Shown here one piece after another: positions 40,430 to 50,353 of a stretch of 64,000 nt of DNA (its first letter is position 1; the number at the start of each line of letters is the position of its first letter). The translations under genes and the position numbers were made by a program. The DNA is from Mycobacterium vicinigordonae (lineage in GTDB: Bacteria; Actinomycetota; Actinomycetes; Mycobacteriales; Mycobacteriaceae): assembly GCF_013466425.1 (NCBI RefSeq), contig NZ_CP059165.1, forward strand, positions 1,240,001 to 1,304,000, written 5' to 3'. Under the pieces are notes generated by a model. It searched no databases. It saw only the letters and a list, made by a program, of their open reading frames with translations, and was not told where the DNA came from.

Positions 40430-41313
40430 CCCACCAGGGCCAGTGGCGCTCCGGTGATCACCCGGCTGTGTTGGCCGTGGACTCCGACGGGTACGTCGCC
40501 CATCAGCGTCACCCGGTGCATCAGCCGGTGCTGGTCGTCGTAGTCGGCGACCGCCCGGTGCTGGGTGGCGCGGTTGTCCCAGACGGCTACATCGCCTGGC
40601 GTCCAATTCCAGCGAATAGTGTTCTCAGGCAAGGTGATTCGGCGCTGCAGTAGCTCGAACAGGGCCGCCGACTCCTGACTGTCCAGGTCGACGAAATTGC
40701 GGACGAAGTCGCCGGCCAGCAAAGTGCGTTCGCCGGTCTCCGGGTGCACCCGCACCACGGGATGCTCGGTCTGGAAGTCGGGCGCTTCGAACACCTGCCG
40801 GAACGCCTTCTCGGCCTGCGACTTCGGCTCGGTCTGCACGTAGTCGTACCGGTTGCTGTGCAGCGCCCACAGGTTGTCGGCGAGGCAGCGCAGCGGCTCG
40901 GGCAGCGCCCAGTACGCGGTGGCCGTGTTGGCCCACAACGTCGAGCCGCCATAGCTGGGTAGGGTGACCGCGCGCAGGATCGACGCCGCCGGGTAGTTGG
41001 CCGCGAAGGTGACGTCGGTGTGCCACCGGTTGGCCTTGCCGTACTCGGAGTTGATCGGGGTGATGATCGGCGAGTCCGCCGCGAAGGCGGTGGCCGCCGG
41101 GTGACCGATCGGGGTCCCCAGCAGCGCGGCGAACTCGAGCTGCCGCTGGTCGTCGAGGTGATGCTGATTCCGGAAGAAGATCACCTTGTGGGTGAGCAGC
41201 GCGGTGCGAATGTCGTCGATGGTGGCCTGGGGGAGGTCGCCGGTCAGCCGCACGCCGCTGATCTCGGCGCCGATCCGGCTGCTGAGTTTGTGCACTGCGA
41301 GGGTGTCGGTCAT
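40426..41313 (-). CDS. Fe(II)/2-oxoglutarate-dependent sulfate ester dioxygenase (Rv3406 type)
   Basis: A 295-residue TauD/TfdA-family dioxygenase. The iron facial triad is H-x-D in [16 protein letters not shown] plus the distal His in [17 protein letters not shown], and the 2-oxoglutarate Arg follows in [10 protein letters not shown]. The M. tuberculosis homologue cleaves alkyl sulfate esters to aldehyde and sulfate, providing sulfur, and can inactivate some DprE1 inhibitors. The length equals Rv3406. It is divergent from its TetR regulator with two palindromic operators between. VapBC genes that I recall beside it in H37Rv are absent here. Confidence 0.94.
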   Translation of the reverse strand: MTDTLAVHKLSSRIGAEISGVRLTGDLPQATIDDIRTALLTHKVIFFRNQHHLDDQRQLEFAALLGTPIGHPAATAFAADSPIITPINSEYGKANRWHTDVTFAANYPAASILRAVTLPSYGGSTLWANTATAYWALPEPLRCLADNLWALHSNRYDYVQTEPKSQAEKAFRQVFEAPDFQTEHPVVRVHPETGERTLLAGDFVRNFVDLDSQESAALFELLQRRITLPENTIRWNWTPGDVAVWDNRATQHRAVADYDDQHRLMHRVTLMGDVPVGVHGQHSRVITGAPLALVG

Positions 41314-41339
41314 TGAAGGGTCCTTCTGCGCGAACGTGT

Positions 41340-41381
41340 GTAGTCAGTCGACTACGGGACCTAGTGTAGTCGATTGACTAC
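41340..41381. promoter_or_regulatory. Tandem palindromic operators for the TetR regulator
   Basis: Two copies of GTAGTC-N4-GACTAC lie at 41340-41355 (N4 = AGTC) and 41366-41381 (N4 = GATT), 26 bases centre to centre. They fall between the divergent dioxygenase start (41313) and the TetR start (41425), so one set can control both genes. Both arms are perfectly complementary in each copy. The repetition and location make a TetR operator very likely. Confidence 0.9.
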
Positions 41382-41424
41382 ATCGCGGCAACCAGGGCGG
41401 CGCTGGGCGCGCTACGGTAAGCGG

Positions 41425-41994
41425 GTGGTTACCGAATCGGCACGCGTTTCGCGCGGCAGGATTCCGAAGGGACGGCAGGAAGTGGCGGCTGCGGTGCTGG
41501 CCGCCGCCGCCGACTTATTTGCCGAGCGCGGCCCGGCGGCGACGTCTATCCGCGACATCGCCGCGCGGTCGAAGGTCAACCACGGCTTGGTTTTCCGCCA
41601 CTTCGGCACCAAGGAACAACTGGTCGGTGCCGTGCTCGACTACATGGCCAGCGACCTGACCGAACTACTGCAGTCCGATGCCGCACCGGCAGCGGTCGAT
41701 CGTGCCATGGATCGACAGATGCGGGTATGGGCCCGCGCGTTGCTCGACGGTTACCCGACCGAGAAGCTGCAGAGTTCGTTCCCCAATGTCGCCCAGATGC
41801 TCGAGCAGGTGCTCGCCCGCTACGAAGATGAGACCACCGCTCGACTGGCTCTCGCGAATGCACTTGCACTGCAAATGGGTTGGCGGTTATTCGAACCGAT
41901 GCTGCGGTCGGCGACCGGGTTGGAGGATCTCGGCGACGCCGAACTGCGAGAGGCAATCCTCGCCGAGGCCGGACGGTTGATGGAGCCGGACTGA
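41425..41994 (+). CDS. TetR-family repressor (Rv3405c type)
   Basis: A 189-residue TetR regulator with helix-turn-helix ATSIRDIAARSKVNHGLVFRHFGTKEQL near residues 38-65 and a helical ligand domain. The GTG at 41425 (VVTESARVSRGRIPKGRQE) matches Rv3405c; the open frame upstream runs through the operators. It is the expected repressor of the sulfate-ester dioxygenase and of itself. It ends convergent with the GH65 gene, three bases apart. Confidence 0.93.
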   Translation: MVTESARVSRGRIPKGRQEVAAAVLAAAADLFAERGPAATSIRDIAARSKVNHGLVFRHFGTKEQLVGAVLDYMASDLTELLQSDAAPAAVDRAMDRQMRVWARALLDGYPTEKLQSSFPNVAQMLEQVLARYEDETTARLALANALALQMGWRLFEPMLRSATGLEDLGDAELREAILAEAGRLMEPD

Positions 41995-41997
41995 TCG

Positions 41998-44364
41998 CTA
42001 CGTGATCCGGGTCAGCGCCCGCCGGTGCAGCGGCTCCCGGCCCGGTGGCTGCGGCGGCGGAGGCAGCAAGGCCTCGCGTGGGCGTACCGCGAACGTCGAC
42101 TCCTCTTCGGTGCTGATCGTGACCTCTTCACCGGCATGCTGGATGACCAACTCGCCGCCGGGACCGTCGCGCAACGTGTAGGTGACGTTTTCGTGGTCGG
42201 CATCGACAGTCAGTCGAAAACCTTTCCAGCGCAACCGGAATCGAAGACGAGAAATGCCGTCGGGCAGTTGGGGATCCAAGGACAGGACGCCCTCGTCGTC
42301 GCGCAACCCGCCAAACCCGTCCACCAGGGCCATCCAGGCGCCGGCCAGCGAGGCCATGTGCAGGCCGTCGCGGGTGTTGTGGTGCAGATCGCGCAGGTCG
42401 ATTAGCGCTGCCTCGTAGGCGTAGTCGTGGGCCAGTTCGAGGTGCCCGACCTCGGCGCACATCACCGCCTGGGTGCAGGCCGACAGCGACGAGTCGCGCA
42501 CCGTTCGGCGCTCGTAGTAGTCGACGTTGCGGGCTTTCTGCTCGGGAGTGAACTCGTGACTCTGCCATTGCATGGCCAGGACCAGGTCGGCTTGCTTGAT
42601 GACCTGTGCGGGGTACAGGCGCACGTAAGCCTCGTGCAGCAGCAGCGGGTACGTGGTGTTGTCCTCGAAGTCCCACTCGGCGAATTTAGTGAACCCTTCG
42701 CACTGTTGGTGGACGCCGATCTCCTCGTCGTAGGGAATGTTGACGGCATCGGCCGCGTGCCGCCAGGTGGCCATCTCCTCGGTGCTGACGCCCAGTCCAG
42801 CCGCTTTGTCAGGATGGCGCTTGGCGGCGTCGGCGGCGATGCGCAGGTTCTGCGCGGCCACCAGGTTGGTGAACACGTTGTCGCGCACGATCGCGGTGTA
42901 CTCGTCGGGCCCGGTGACCCCGTCGAGATGCCACACGCCGTTGCGGTCGTGATGCCCCAACGACATCCACAGCCGGGCGGTCTCGATTAGCACGGGCAGC
43001 CCGCACTCCTCTTCCAGCGAGTCGTCGCCGGTGACGATGCGATACCGCTCAAACGCCAACGCGATGTCGGCGTTGATGTGCCAGGCCGCCGTGCCGGCCG
43101 GCCAGTAGGCCGAACATTCCTGGCCGCGGATGGTCCGCCACGGAAACGCCGCCCCGTCCAAGCCGAGTTCGGCTGCTCGCTCCTTGGCCAGGTCCAGCGT
43201 CGAAGCCCGCCAGCGCAGAGCGTCGGCGACTGCGTGCGGGACGGTGTAGGTGAGCACCGGCAGCACGAAAGCCTCAGTGTCCCAGAAGGCGTGGCCGTCG
43301 TAGCCGGTTCCGGTCAGGCCCTTGCTGGGGATGGCGCGGCGCTCGGCGCGGGCGCTGGCCTGCAACAGGTGAAACAACCCAAATCGCACGGCTTGTTGGC
43401 TCTCCGGGTCGCCCTCGACCTCCACGTCGGCCGCATCCCAGAACAGGTCGAGGTAGGCGCGTTGCCCGTCGACCAGGCCCTGCCAACCGCTGTAGCGGGC
43501 GCTGGTCAACGCCGCGGCGGCCTGATCGCGCAGCGCCGGACGCGACCGCAGGCTCGACCAGCCATAAGCCAGGTACTTGACGATGCGTAGCTGCTGGCCC
43601 GGCCGCAGGCCGCAGATCACCGTGGTGCGGGCCAGGTCGGCGCGCGCATCTGTGCTGATCTCGAAGCGCCCCTCGACCTCGACCTCGTGATCCATCGCGG
43701 CGGCCATCATCAGCGCACTGCTGCGAGTGCGGTGCATGAGAAGTGCTCTGCCCTCGGTGATTTCGTGGTCGACGGCTTCCAGTGGGTTCTCCAGGATGGC
43801 CGAGACCCGAGGATCGTCGGAGGTCTGCGGCTGGTCCTCGTTGGTGACCAGCTCGGATTGCACGGTGACCCTGGCGAAGTCGTCGATTGCCTCGACGATG
43901 TACTCGATGGCGGCGACACTGCGGTGCACCAGCGACACTAACCGCGTCGAGGTCACCTTGACCTGCTTGCCGGTCGGGGAACGCCACACCGCGCAACGAG
44001 TCAGCGTGCCGGCCCGCAGATCGAGAATCCGTTCGTGGTCTAGCAATTCGCCGTAGCGAACGTCGAACGGCTCGTCGTCGACCATCAACCGGATGATCTT
44101 GCCGTTGGTGACGTCGACGACCGTCTGGCCGGCTTCGGGATAGCCGTATCCGGCCTCGGCATACGGCAGCGGCCGGATCTCGTAGAAGGAGTTGAGATAG
44201 GTGCCCGGCAGACCGTAGGGCTCACCCTCGTCGAGATTGCCGCGCAGCCCGATGTGTCCGTTGGACAACGCGAAAATCGACTCGGATTGGGCCAGCAGGT
44301 TCAGGTTGAGCTGAGTCTCGCGGATCTGCCATGGCTCGACCGGGAAGGATTCCTGGGAGATCAT
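41998..44364 (-). CDS. Glycoside hydrolase family 65 protein (disaccharide phosphorylase type, Rv3401-like)
   Basis: A 788-residue GH65 protein. GH65 enzymes are mostly inverting phosphorylases of maltose, trehalose or kojibiose that release beta-glucose-1-phosphate. The catalytic acid is Glu488 in [11 protein letters not shown], and [16 protein letters not shown] and WLVGNGLxx-like phosphate-region blocks are near it. The N-terminal beta-sandwich and C-terminal domain are both present, so it is full length (786 aa in H37Rv as I recall). It overlaps the beta-phosphoglucomutase-like gene by four bases, which fits use of beta-glucose-1-phosphate. The exact disaccharide is unknown. Confidence 0.92.
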   Translation of the reverse strand: MISQESFPVEPWQIRETQLNLNLLAQSESIFALSNGHIGLRGNLDEGEPYGLPGTYLNSFYEIRPLPYAEAGYGYPEAGQTVVDVTNGKIIRLMVDDEPFDVRYGELLDHERILDLRAGTLTRCAVWRSPTGKQVKVTSTRLVSLVHRSVAAIEYIVEAIDDFARVTVQSELVTNEDQPQTSDDPRVSAILENPLEAVDHEITEGRALLMHRTRSSALMMAAAMDHEVEVEGRFEISTDARADLARTTVICGLRPGQQLRIVKYLAYGWSSLRSRPALRDQAAAALTSARYSGWQGLVDGQRAYLDLFWDAADVEVEGDPESQQAVRFGLFHLLQASARAERRAIPSKGLTGTGYDGHAFWDTEAFVLPVLTYTVPHAVADALRWRASTLDLAKERAAELGLDGAAFPWRTIRGQECSAYWPAGTAAWHINADIALAFERYRIVTGDDSLEEECGLPVLIETARLWMSLGHHDRNGVWHLDGVTGPDEYTAIVRDNVFTNLVAAQNLRIAADAAKRHPDKAAGLGVSTEEMATWRHAADAVNIPYDEEIGVHQQCEGFTKFAEWDFEDNTTYPLLLHEAYVRLYPAQVIKQADLVLAMQWQSHEFTPEQKARNVDYYERRTVRDSSLSACTQAVMCAEVGHLELAHDYAYEAALIDLRDLHHNTRDGLHMASLAGAWMALVDGFGGLRDDEGVLSLDPQLPDGISRLRFRLRWKGFRLTVDADHENVTYTLRDGPGGELVIQHAGEEVTISTEEESTFAVRPREALLPPPPQPPGREPLHRRALTRIT

Positions 44365-45125
44365 TTGGCATCCTGCCCGTCCGCAGCGCCGTCGAGAAGT
44401 TCGGCTAGGTCGGTCACTACGATATCGGCGCCATTGTCACGCAGATCCTGCGCCTGTCCCACCCGATCGACCCCCACCACGATGCCGAAGTTACCGGCTC
44501 GCCCGGCCTGTACGCCGGAGATCGCGTCTTCGAACACCGCCGCGGCGACGGGTTCGACGTCGAGCAGCTGCGCCCCACGCAGATATGGGTCCGGTGCCGG
44601 CTTGCCGGCGATGTTTTCCTCGCGCAACGTCACCCCGTCCACCCGCTTCTGCACGAACCGGTCCAGGCCGGTGATCTCCAAGACGTCGCGGGTGTTGGCA
44701 CTCGAGGACACCACCGCGATGGCCAGACCCGCCTGGGCGGCCGCCTCCAGGTAGCGCCGTGAGCCCTCGAAGACTTCCACGCCGTCTTGGTGCAGCACCT
44801 TCTGGAACATGTCGTTCTTGCGAGTGCCCAGGCCGTACACCGTGTCGGCATCGGTGGGATCGTCGGGATCGCCGTCGGGCAGCTCGATGCCCCGGCTGTC
44901 CAGAAAGGACCGGACCCCGTCCTCACGCTTCTTGCCGTCCACGTACTTGCGGTAGTCGGTGACCGGGTCGAACGGGACGAACTTTTTCCCGGTGCGCTTG
45001 GACCGCTCGGACAAGAAAGCGTCGAACATCTGCTTCCAGGCCTTAGTGTGCACGCCGGCGGTGTCGGTGAGCACCCCGTCCAGATCGAACAGACAGGCGT
45101 GCACCTTCTCGGGCAGACCCAGCAC
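44361..45125 (-). CDS. HAD-family beta-phosphoglucomutase-like hydrolase (Rv3400-like)
   Basis: A 254-residue HAD phosphatase/mutase. Motif I is [10 protein letters not shown] with the nucleophile Asp and general acid Asp, motif II is VVSSSANT, a Lys is in [11 protein letters not shown] and motif IV is [12 protein letters not shown]; the cap domain carries [10 protein letters not shown]. It would convert beta-glucose-1-P from the coupled GH65 enzyme to glucose-6-P. The GTG at 45125 has GAGG six bases before it; the frame is open further upstream without a good start. The H37Rv protein is a few residues longer. Confidence 0.9.
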   Translation of the reverse strand: MLGLPEKVHACLFDLDGVLTDTAGVHTKAWKQMFDAFLSERSKRTGKKFVPFDPVTDYRKYVDGKKREDGVRSFLDSRGIELPDGDPDDPTDADTVYGLGTRKNDMFQKVLHQDGVEVFEGSRRYLEAAAQAGLAIAVVSSSANTRDVLEITGLDRFVQKRVDGVTLREENIAGKPAPDPYLRGAQLLDVEPVAAAVFEDAISGVQAGRAGNFGIVVGVDRVGQAQDLRDNGADIVVTDLAELLDGAADGQDAK

Positions 45126-45280
45126 AGGAACCTCACTTTCGCAGGAGCTTGCGGCTACCAGTTCACATCCTGCGATGGAATTCCGGTAGGTGTTTGGCGG
45201 TCTCGGGTACGCGGGGTGCCTACCCAACGCCCCTCGAAATCATGCCTGCGGGTGCGGTTGCTGGCCAGACACTAAACTCG

Positions 45281-46840
45281 GTGCCCGTGGAATCAGCCTC
45301 GCCGCGACCCGTGTTGGTAGTCGACTTCGGCGCACAGTATGCCCAGTTGATCGCGCGCCGGATTCGCGAGGCGCGGGTGTTCTCCGAGGTGATCCCGCAT
45401 ACGGCGGCCATCGAAGAGATCCGGGCCCGCAACCCGCTGGCGGTGGTGCTCTCCGGCGGGCCGTCCAGTGTCTATGCCGAGGGCGCGCCGCAACTGGATC
45501 CGGCGTTGTTCGACTTGGGCCTGCCGGTGTTCGGCATCTGCTACGGGTTTCAGGCCATGGCTCAGGCGCTGGGCGGGACCGTCGCGCCGACCGGCACCAG
45601 TGAGTTCGGTCGCACTGAGCTGAAAGTCTTTGGCGGCAAATTACATTCGGATCTTCCCCCGATCCAGCCGGTTTGGATGAGTCACGGCGACGCGGTCACC
45701 GCTGCTCCGGAGGGATTCGAGGTGGTGGCCAGCAGTGCGGGCGCGGCGGTGGCGGCTTTCGAGTCCGTCGAGCGCCGGCTCGCTGGTGTGCAGTACCACC
45801 CCGAGGTCCTGCACACCCCGCACGGCCAGCAGATACTGAGCCGATTCCTGCACGAAATCGCGGGGCTTGCGGCGGAGTGGACGCCGGCCAACATCGCCAA
45901 TGCACTGGTCGAGGAGGTGCGCGCGCAGATCGGAGACGGCCACGCGATCTGCGGCCTGTCCGGCGGTGTGGACTCCGCGGTGGCCGCCGCCCTAGTGCAG
46001 CGCGCCATCGGCGACCGGCTGACTTGCGTATTCGTCGACCACGGGTTGCTGCGAGCCGGGGAGCGCGCTCAGGTGGAGCGTGATTTCGTTGCCGCCACCG
46101 GGGCCAACCTGGTCACCGTCGACGCCGCGCAGACCTTCCTCGACGCGCTCGCGGGGGTGAGCAACCCGGAAGGAAAGCGCAAGATCATCGGCCGCCAGTT
46201 CATCCGGGCATTCGAGGGCGCGGTGCGAGATGTGTTGGGCGACAACCCGGTTGATTTCCTGGTTCAAGGCACGCTGTATCCGGACGTGGTGGAGTCCGGT
46301 GGCGGCACCGGCACCGCGAATATCAAAAGCCACCACAACGTCGGCGGTCTGCCCGGCGATCTGAAGTTTATCCTGGTGGAGCCGTTGCGGCTGCTGTTCA
46401 AAGACGAGGTGCGCGCGGTCGGCCGAGAGCTGGGCTTGCCGGAGGAAATTGTTGCGCGGCAACCGTTTCCGGGGCCGGGATTGGGCATCCGGATTGTCGG
46501 TGAGGTCACTGCGCAGCGGTTGGACACGCTGCGGCGTGCCGACTCCATCGTGCGGGAGGAGCTGACCGCGGCGGGCCTGGACCAGCAGATCTGGCAGTGC
46601 CCGGTGGTGCTGCTGGGCGACGTCCGCTCGGTGGGGGTCCAGGGCGACGGACGTACCTACGGGCATCCGATCGTGCTGCGCCCGGTGTCCAGCGAGGACG
46701 CCATGACCGCTGACTGGACCCGGGTGCCCTATGAGGTGCTAGAGCGCATCTCGACCCGGATCACCAACGAGGTCCGCGAGGTCAATCGGGTGGTGCTGGA
46801 CGTCACCAGCAAGCCGCCCGGAACGATCGAGTGGGAGTAG
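45281..46840 (+). CDS. guaA: GMP synthase (glutamine-hydrolysing) GuaA
   Basis: A 519-residue enzyme converting XMP to GMP. The N-terminal class I glutaminase has Cys in [13 protein letters not shown] and the His-Glu pair in [11 protein letters not shown]. The ATP pyrophosphatase P-loop is [12 protein letters not shown], and the C-terminal dimerisation domain ends KPPGTIEWE. The start is GTG at 45281 or GTG at 45287: a TAAACT -10-like hexamer at 45273-45278 fits a leaderless or near-leaderless transcript. The N-terminus differs from H37Rv before [15 protein letters not shown]. Carotenoid and prenyl genes I recall nearby in H37Rv are absent. Confidence 0.96.
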   Translation: MPVESASPRPVLVVDFGAQYAQLIARRIREARVFSEVIPHTAAIEEIRARNPLAVVLSGGPSSVYAEGAPQLDPALFDLGLPVFGICYGFQAMAQALGGTVAPTGTSEFGRTELKVFGGKLHSDLPPIQPVWMSHGDAVTAAPEGFEVVASSAGAAVAAFESVERRLAGVQYHPEVLHTPHGQQILSRFLHEIAGLAAEWTPANIANALVEEVRAQIGDGHAICGLSGGVDSAVAAALVQRAIGDRLTCVFVDHGLLRAGERAQVERDFVAATGANLVTVDAAQTFLDALAGVSNPEGKRKIIGRQFIRAFEGAVRDVLGDNPVDFLVQGTLYPDVVESGGGTGTANIKSHHNVGGLPGDLKFILVEPLRLLFKDEVRAVGRELGLPEEIVARQPFPGPGLGIRIVGEVTAQRLDTLRRADSIVREELTAAGLDQQIWQCPVVLLGDVRSVGVQGDGRTYGHPIVLRPVSSEDAMTADWTRVPYEVLERISTRITNEVREVNRVVLDVTSKPPGTIEWE

Positions 46841-46884
46841 ATTTCTCCTGTGTTGAAGCGGCCTCCGGCCGTACCACGCTGGGC

Positions 46885-46890
46885 TACGAT
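46885..46890 (+). promoter_or_regulatory. -10 hexamer TACGAT for a leaderless dioxygenase transcript
   Basis: TACGAT ends six bases before the ATG at 46897 and fits TANNNT. It supports that ATG over the GTG at 46831 within the end of guaA, since neither has a Shine-Dalgarno. Confidence 0.5.
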
Positions 46891-46896
46891 GTCGCG

Positions 46897-47820
46897 ATGA
46901 TCGGTACGGTTTTGGCTGCTCAGGCGGAGTGCCGCGACTTCTGGGGCGGGCTGTGTCCGGATATGTCGATCGAGGGTGAGGCGATTGCCCGCCCGGCGGC
47001 GGTCGGCGAGACCGACGAGCTGTTTCTCGAACTCAAGCGCGAGGGCTACGTCCAGGTCCCCAATGCCCTGCCGGAATCCACCATCGCACCGATCCGCTAT
47101 GCCGTCTCGACGCTGTTTCAGCGTGGGATTCCGGTGGCGTTCGCGTTCGTCTACGACGAGTTGTGGCTGGCGTATCAAAGTTTTTCGAGGTTCCTGACGG
47201 CCGTGCTCGGCGAGGGTTATTGGGCGCTTCCCGACTTTTGGGTTTGGTACGTCAGCCCCAGCGAGAATGCGTCGGGTTGGGGGCCGCACCGCGACCGGGT
47301 GATCCCGACGGTCGATGACGACAATTCTCCGCAGACGCTGAGTGTGTGGCTGCCCTTCACCGATGCCGTTCCCCTCAACGGTTGTATGTATGTGCTGCCC
47401 GCTCACCTCGACGACCGCTTCCAGGAACGCCGGTGGGACGGGGAGGGCAACAACGTGGTGCTCAGACCCCAGGACGTCCGGGCGCTGCCGGCCACGGCCG
47501 GCTCGCTGCTCGCCTGGAATCAAGCGGTGTTGCACTGGGGTGGGCGGGGGAGCCGGATGGCGACGTCGCCGCGGATCAGCGCTGCGTTCGAGTTCCAACG
47601 GTCCGATTGTCGGCCGTTCAACAGCCCGCTGCTGGATCCCACTCGGGTGCCCACGTTCAACGAGCGGCTCGGGTTGATCGGCAAGCAGGTGCTGCAGTAT
47701 CGCCACATGTATCCGCTGTCGGATGAGGTGGCCGATGTCGCCAGCTCGCTTTTCGAGCGGTTCATGCCGGGTGTACCGGTGCCGGACGCGTATCCGGTTC
47801 CTACCGGCGTCGCGATCTGA
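46897..47820 (+). CDS. Phytanoyl-CoA dioxygenase (PhyH)-family protein
   Basis: A 307-residue Fe(II)/2-oxoglutarate dioxygenase-like protein. The iron ligands appear as WGPHRDRV (His and Asp) and a distal His in AVLHWGGRGS with an Arg two to three residues on, matching the PhyH facial triad and 2-oxoglutarate site. The centre has WLPFTDAVPLNGCMYVLPAHL. No CoA-binding motif is recognisable, and the substrate is unknown. It starts 56 bases after guaA and ends before the SOS-regulated imuA'. I do not recall an equivalent gene here in H37Rv. Confidence 0.85.
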   Translation: MIGTVLAAQAECRDFWGGLCPDMSIEGEAIARPAAVGETDELFLELKREGYVQVPNALPESTIAPIRYAVSTLFQRGIPVAFAFVYDELWLAYQSFSRFLTAVLGEGYWALPDFWVWYVSPSENASGWGPHRDRVIPTVDDDNSPQTLSVWLPFTDAVPLNGCMYVLPAHLDDRFQERRWDGEGNNVVLRPQDVRALPATAGSLLAWNQAVLHWGGRGSRMATSPRISAAFEFQRSDCRPFNSPLLDPTRVPTFNERLGLIGKQVLQYRHMYPLSDEVADVASSLFERFMPGVPVPDAYPVPTGVAI

Positions 47821-47961
47821 CGAGCGGTCATCGGGTTACTCGGCTATTTGCTGGGCTTGACGCCTCAGTCGTGTCATCGCATCCCAGCAGTCCCACCGGT
47901 ATCAGTTATGAGCACCCGCCGCCTTGACGCTGTCAGGGGGTGGGTGTTTACTCGAAATGTA

Positions 47962-47977
47962 TCGAACATACTTTCGA
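47962..47977. promoter_or_regulatory. LexA (SOS) box upstream of imuA'
   Basis: TCGAAC-ATAC-TTTCGA matches the mycobacterial LexA consensus TCGAAC-N4-GTTCGA except for one base (T for G) in the second arm. It lies 26 bases before the imuA' ATG. Damage induction of imuA'-imuB is well known in mycobacteria. Confidence 0.88.
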
Positions 47978-48002
47978 ATTTTGCTCTGCCGGGAGGCTGG
48001 TC

Positions 48003-48632
48003 ATGACTGCGGCTTTTGCCTCCGGCCACCGTCAGGAAAATCGTGTTGAGCAGCTTAAACAGCTGCGTCAAAAGATTGCCGCGTTATCCGGTAAGCAGGC
48101 TGTGCCTACGGAGGACCCGGTACCGCAAGGGCAGGGACTGGTACCGCGAGGAGCGGTGGCGGTGTTGTCGGGCGCGCGGTCTCTGCTGCTGCGTATGGTC
48201 GCCCAGGTGACGGCGGAAGGGGGCAACGCCGCCATCGTCGGTCAGCCCGATATTGGGTTGCTGGCCGCGGTGGAGATGGGGGCGGATCTGAGCCGGCTCG
48301 CGGTGATCCCCGATCCCGGTAGCGATCCGGTGGAGGTGGCCGCGGTACTCATCGACGGCATGGATCTGGTGGTCCTCGACCTGGGTGGGCGCCGGGTGAC
48401 GTGGACCCGGGCGCGGGCGGTAGTGGCCCGCGCCCGCAACCGGGGATGCACCGTGCTTGTTACCGACGGGGAGTGGGAAGGGGCCTCGACCCGACTGGAG
48501 GCCCGGATCTGTGGCTACGAGATCACTCCGACTCTCGGGGATGTGCCCGCTCCAGGGTTCGGACGCATCAGCGGGGTGCGGCTGCAGGTGTGCGCCAATG
48601 GGCGGACGATCGGTCGATCGCGGACCGGGTGA
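48003..48632 (+). CDS. imuA': SOS mutasome accessory protein ImuA'
   Basis: A 209-residue RecA-fold-like protein. It interacts with ImuB in the error-prone translesion complex with DnaE2. The protein lacks an intact Walker A: the region [19 protein letters not shown] replaces the P-loop, as in mycobacterial ImuA'. It has GGGAGG (47991-47996) before the ATG at 48003 and an SOS box just upstream. Its stop overlaps the imuB GTG by four bases. It matches Rv3395c. Confidence 0.93.
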   Translation: MTAAFASGHRQENRVEQLKQLRQKIAALSGKQAVPTEDPVPQGQGLVPRGAVAVLSGARSLLLRMVAQVTAEGGNAAIVGQPDIGLLAAVEMGADLSRLAVIPDPGSDPVEVAAVLIDGMDLVVLDLGGRRVTWTRARAVVARARNRGCTVLVTDGEWEGASTRLEARICGYEITPTLGDVPAPGFGRISGVRLQVCANGRTIGRSRTG

Positions 48633-50212
48633 GTTCGGTGGTTGCTTCTCGTGTGTTGGCGATCTGGTGCATGGACTGGCCCGCGGTCGCGGCCGTCGCG
48701 GCCGCGGGGCTGTCCGCGACTGCCCCGGTCGCGGTTACTTTGGCTAACCGGGTGATCGCCTGCTCGGCGACGGCTCGGGCCGCCGGGGTGCGGCGTGGGC
48801 TGCGGCGCCGTGAGGCGGCGGCCCGATGTCCGCAACTACACATAGCAGCCGCCGATACGGACCGTGACGCCCGGTTCTTCGAAGGGGTGATCGCCGCGGT
48901 GGACGATCTTGTGCCCCGCGCCGAGGTGTTGCGGCCCGGGCTGTTGGTGCTACCGGTGCGTGGGGCCGCCCGGTTCTTCGGGTCCGAGCAGCAGGTGGCC
49001 GAGAAGTTGATCGACGCCGTGGCAGCGGCCGGCGCGGAGTGCCAGGTGGGGATCGCCGACGGGTTGTCCACGGCCGTCTTTGCCGCGCGCGCGGGCCGTG
49101 TCGTGGACCCGGGAGGAGACGCGCGGTTCTTGGCGGCGTTGTCTATCCAGCAGTTGGCCACCGAGCCGAGCCTGTCCGGTCCCGGACGTGACGAGTTGAC
49201 GGATCTGTTGTGGCGGATGGGGATTCGCACGGTCGGGCAGTTCGCCGCCTTGTCGCGTACCGATGTCGCGTCCCGGTTCGGGCCAGACGCGGTGATCGCC
49301 CACCGGTTTGCTCGCGGCGAGTCCGAACGCGGCCCCTCCGGTCGTGAGCCGGCTGCGGAACTCGACGCTGCGCTGGACTGCGACCCCCCGATCGACCGGG
49401 TTGATGCCGCGGCATTCGCCAGCCGCTCACTGGCCGCCACGCTGCATCAGGCGCTGCTTGCCGCCGGGGTGGGATGCACCCGGCTGGCCATTCAGGCCAT
49501 CACCGCCACCGGCGAGGAGATGGAACGGGTGTGGCGGTGTGCCGAACCGTTGACCGAAGAGGCCACCGCCGACCGGGTGCGGTGGCAGCTGGACGGTTGG
49601 TTGAGCCATCGAATCTCGCGGGGCCGCCCTCTTGACGCCCCGGTCACGTCGTTGCGGCTACAGGCCATCGAGGTGGTCTCCGCGGAGGCACTGCAGTTGC
49701 CGCTGTGGGGTGGCCTGGGTGAGGAGGATCGGCTTCGGGCCCACCGGGCACTGGTGCGGGTGCAGGGTCTGCTCGGTCCGGAAGCGGTGCGGGTGCCCGT
49801 GCTGTCCGGTGGTCGGGGGCCGGCCGAGCGCATAACGTTGACTCCGCTGGGGGACGAGTTGGTGCCTCAAGCCGATCCTCGTCAGCCCTGGCCTGGACAG
49901 CTGCCCGAGCCCTCGCCGTCGGTACTGCTGGACGATCCGGTGGAATTGCTTGACGCCCAAAGGAATCCGATCCGGGTGACCAGCCGGGGGATGTTCTCCA
50001 CTGACCCGGTACGGCTGGTCCTGCGTGGCCAGGACGAGCGGGTGCGCTGGTGGGCCGGGCCGTGGCCGGTCGATGAGCGATGGTGGGACGACCGGCCCGG
50101 ACAAGGGAGTAGTAGCCGCGTTGCCCGGGCCCAGGTGCTGCTGGAGAGCGAGCGTGCGCTGTTGCTGTGTTACCGGCAAAGGAGGTGGTATTTGGAGGGA
50201 ATCTACGAGTGA
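48629..50212 (+). CDS. imuB: Y-family polymerase-like mutasome hub ImuB
   Basis: A 527-residue catalytically dead Y-family polymerase homologue. It keeps the palm-like region ([16 protein letters not shown]) and [13 protein letters not shown] but lacks the acidic triad needed for catalysis, as the family does. The beta-clamp binding motif QLPLWG is at residues 356-361. ImuB links DnaE2 and ImuA' to the sliding clamp. The C-terminal region ends [12 protein letters not shown]. The GTG at 48629 overlaps imuA' and gives the same length as Rv3394c. Confidence 0.95.
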   Translation: MSSVVASRVLAIWCMDWPAVAAVAAAGLSATAPVAVTLANRVIACSATARAAGVRRGLRRREAAARCPQLHIAAADTDRDARFFEGVIAAVDDLVPRAEVLRPGLLVLPVRGAARFFGSEQQVAEKLIDAVAAAGAECQVGIADGLSTAVFAARAGRVVDPGGDARFLAALSIQQLATEPSLSGPGRDELTDLLWRMGIRTVGQFAALSRTDVASRFGPDAVIAHRFARGESERGPSGREPAAELDAALDCDPPIDRVDAAAFASRSLAATLHQALLAAGVGCTRLAIQAITATGEEMERVWRCAEPLTEEATADRVRWQLDGWLSHRISRGRPLDAPVTSLRLQAIEVVSAEALQLPLWGGLGEEDRLRAHRALVRVQGLLGPEAVRVPVLSGGRGPAERITLTPLGDELVPQADPRQPWPGQLPEPSPSVLLDDPVELLDAQRNPIRVTSRGMFSTDPVRLVLRGQDERVRWWAGPWPVDERWWDDRPGQGSSSRVARAQVLLESERALLLCYRQRRWYLEGIYE

Positions 50213-50353
50213 CCTGCGCTCCAAGTTCCGCAGTGGACCAGACAGCCAGATCCATCCAAGAGAACCGTTGTAGCGCAGGGGGCTTCGTTAGCGCGCGCTA
50301 GTAAACGCAAAATCACCGTAACAGTAGCGTAATAATGAACGAGGGATGAACCG

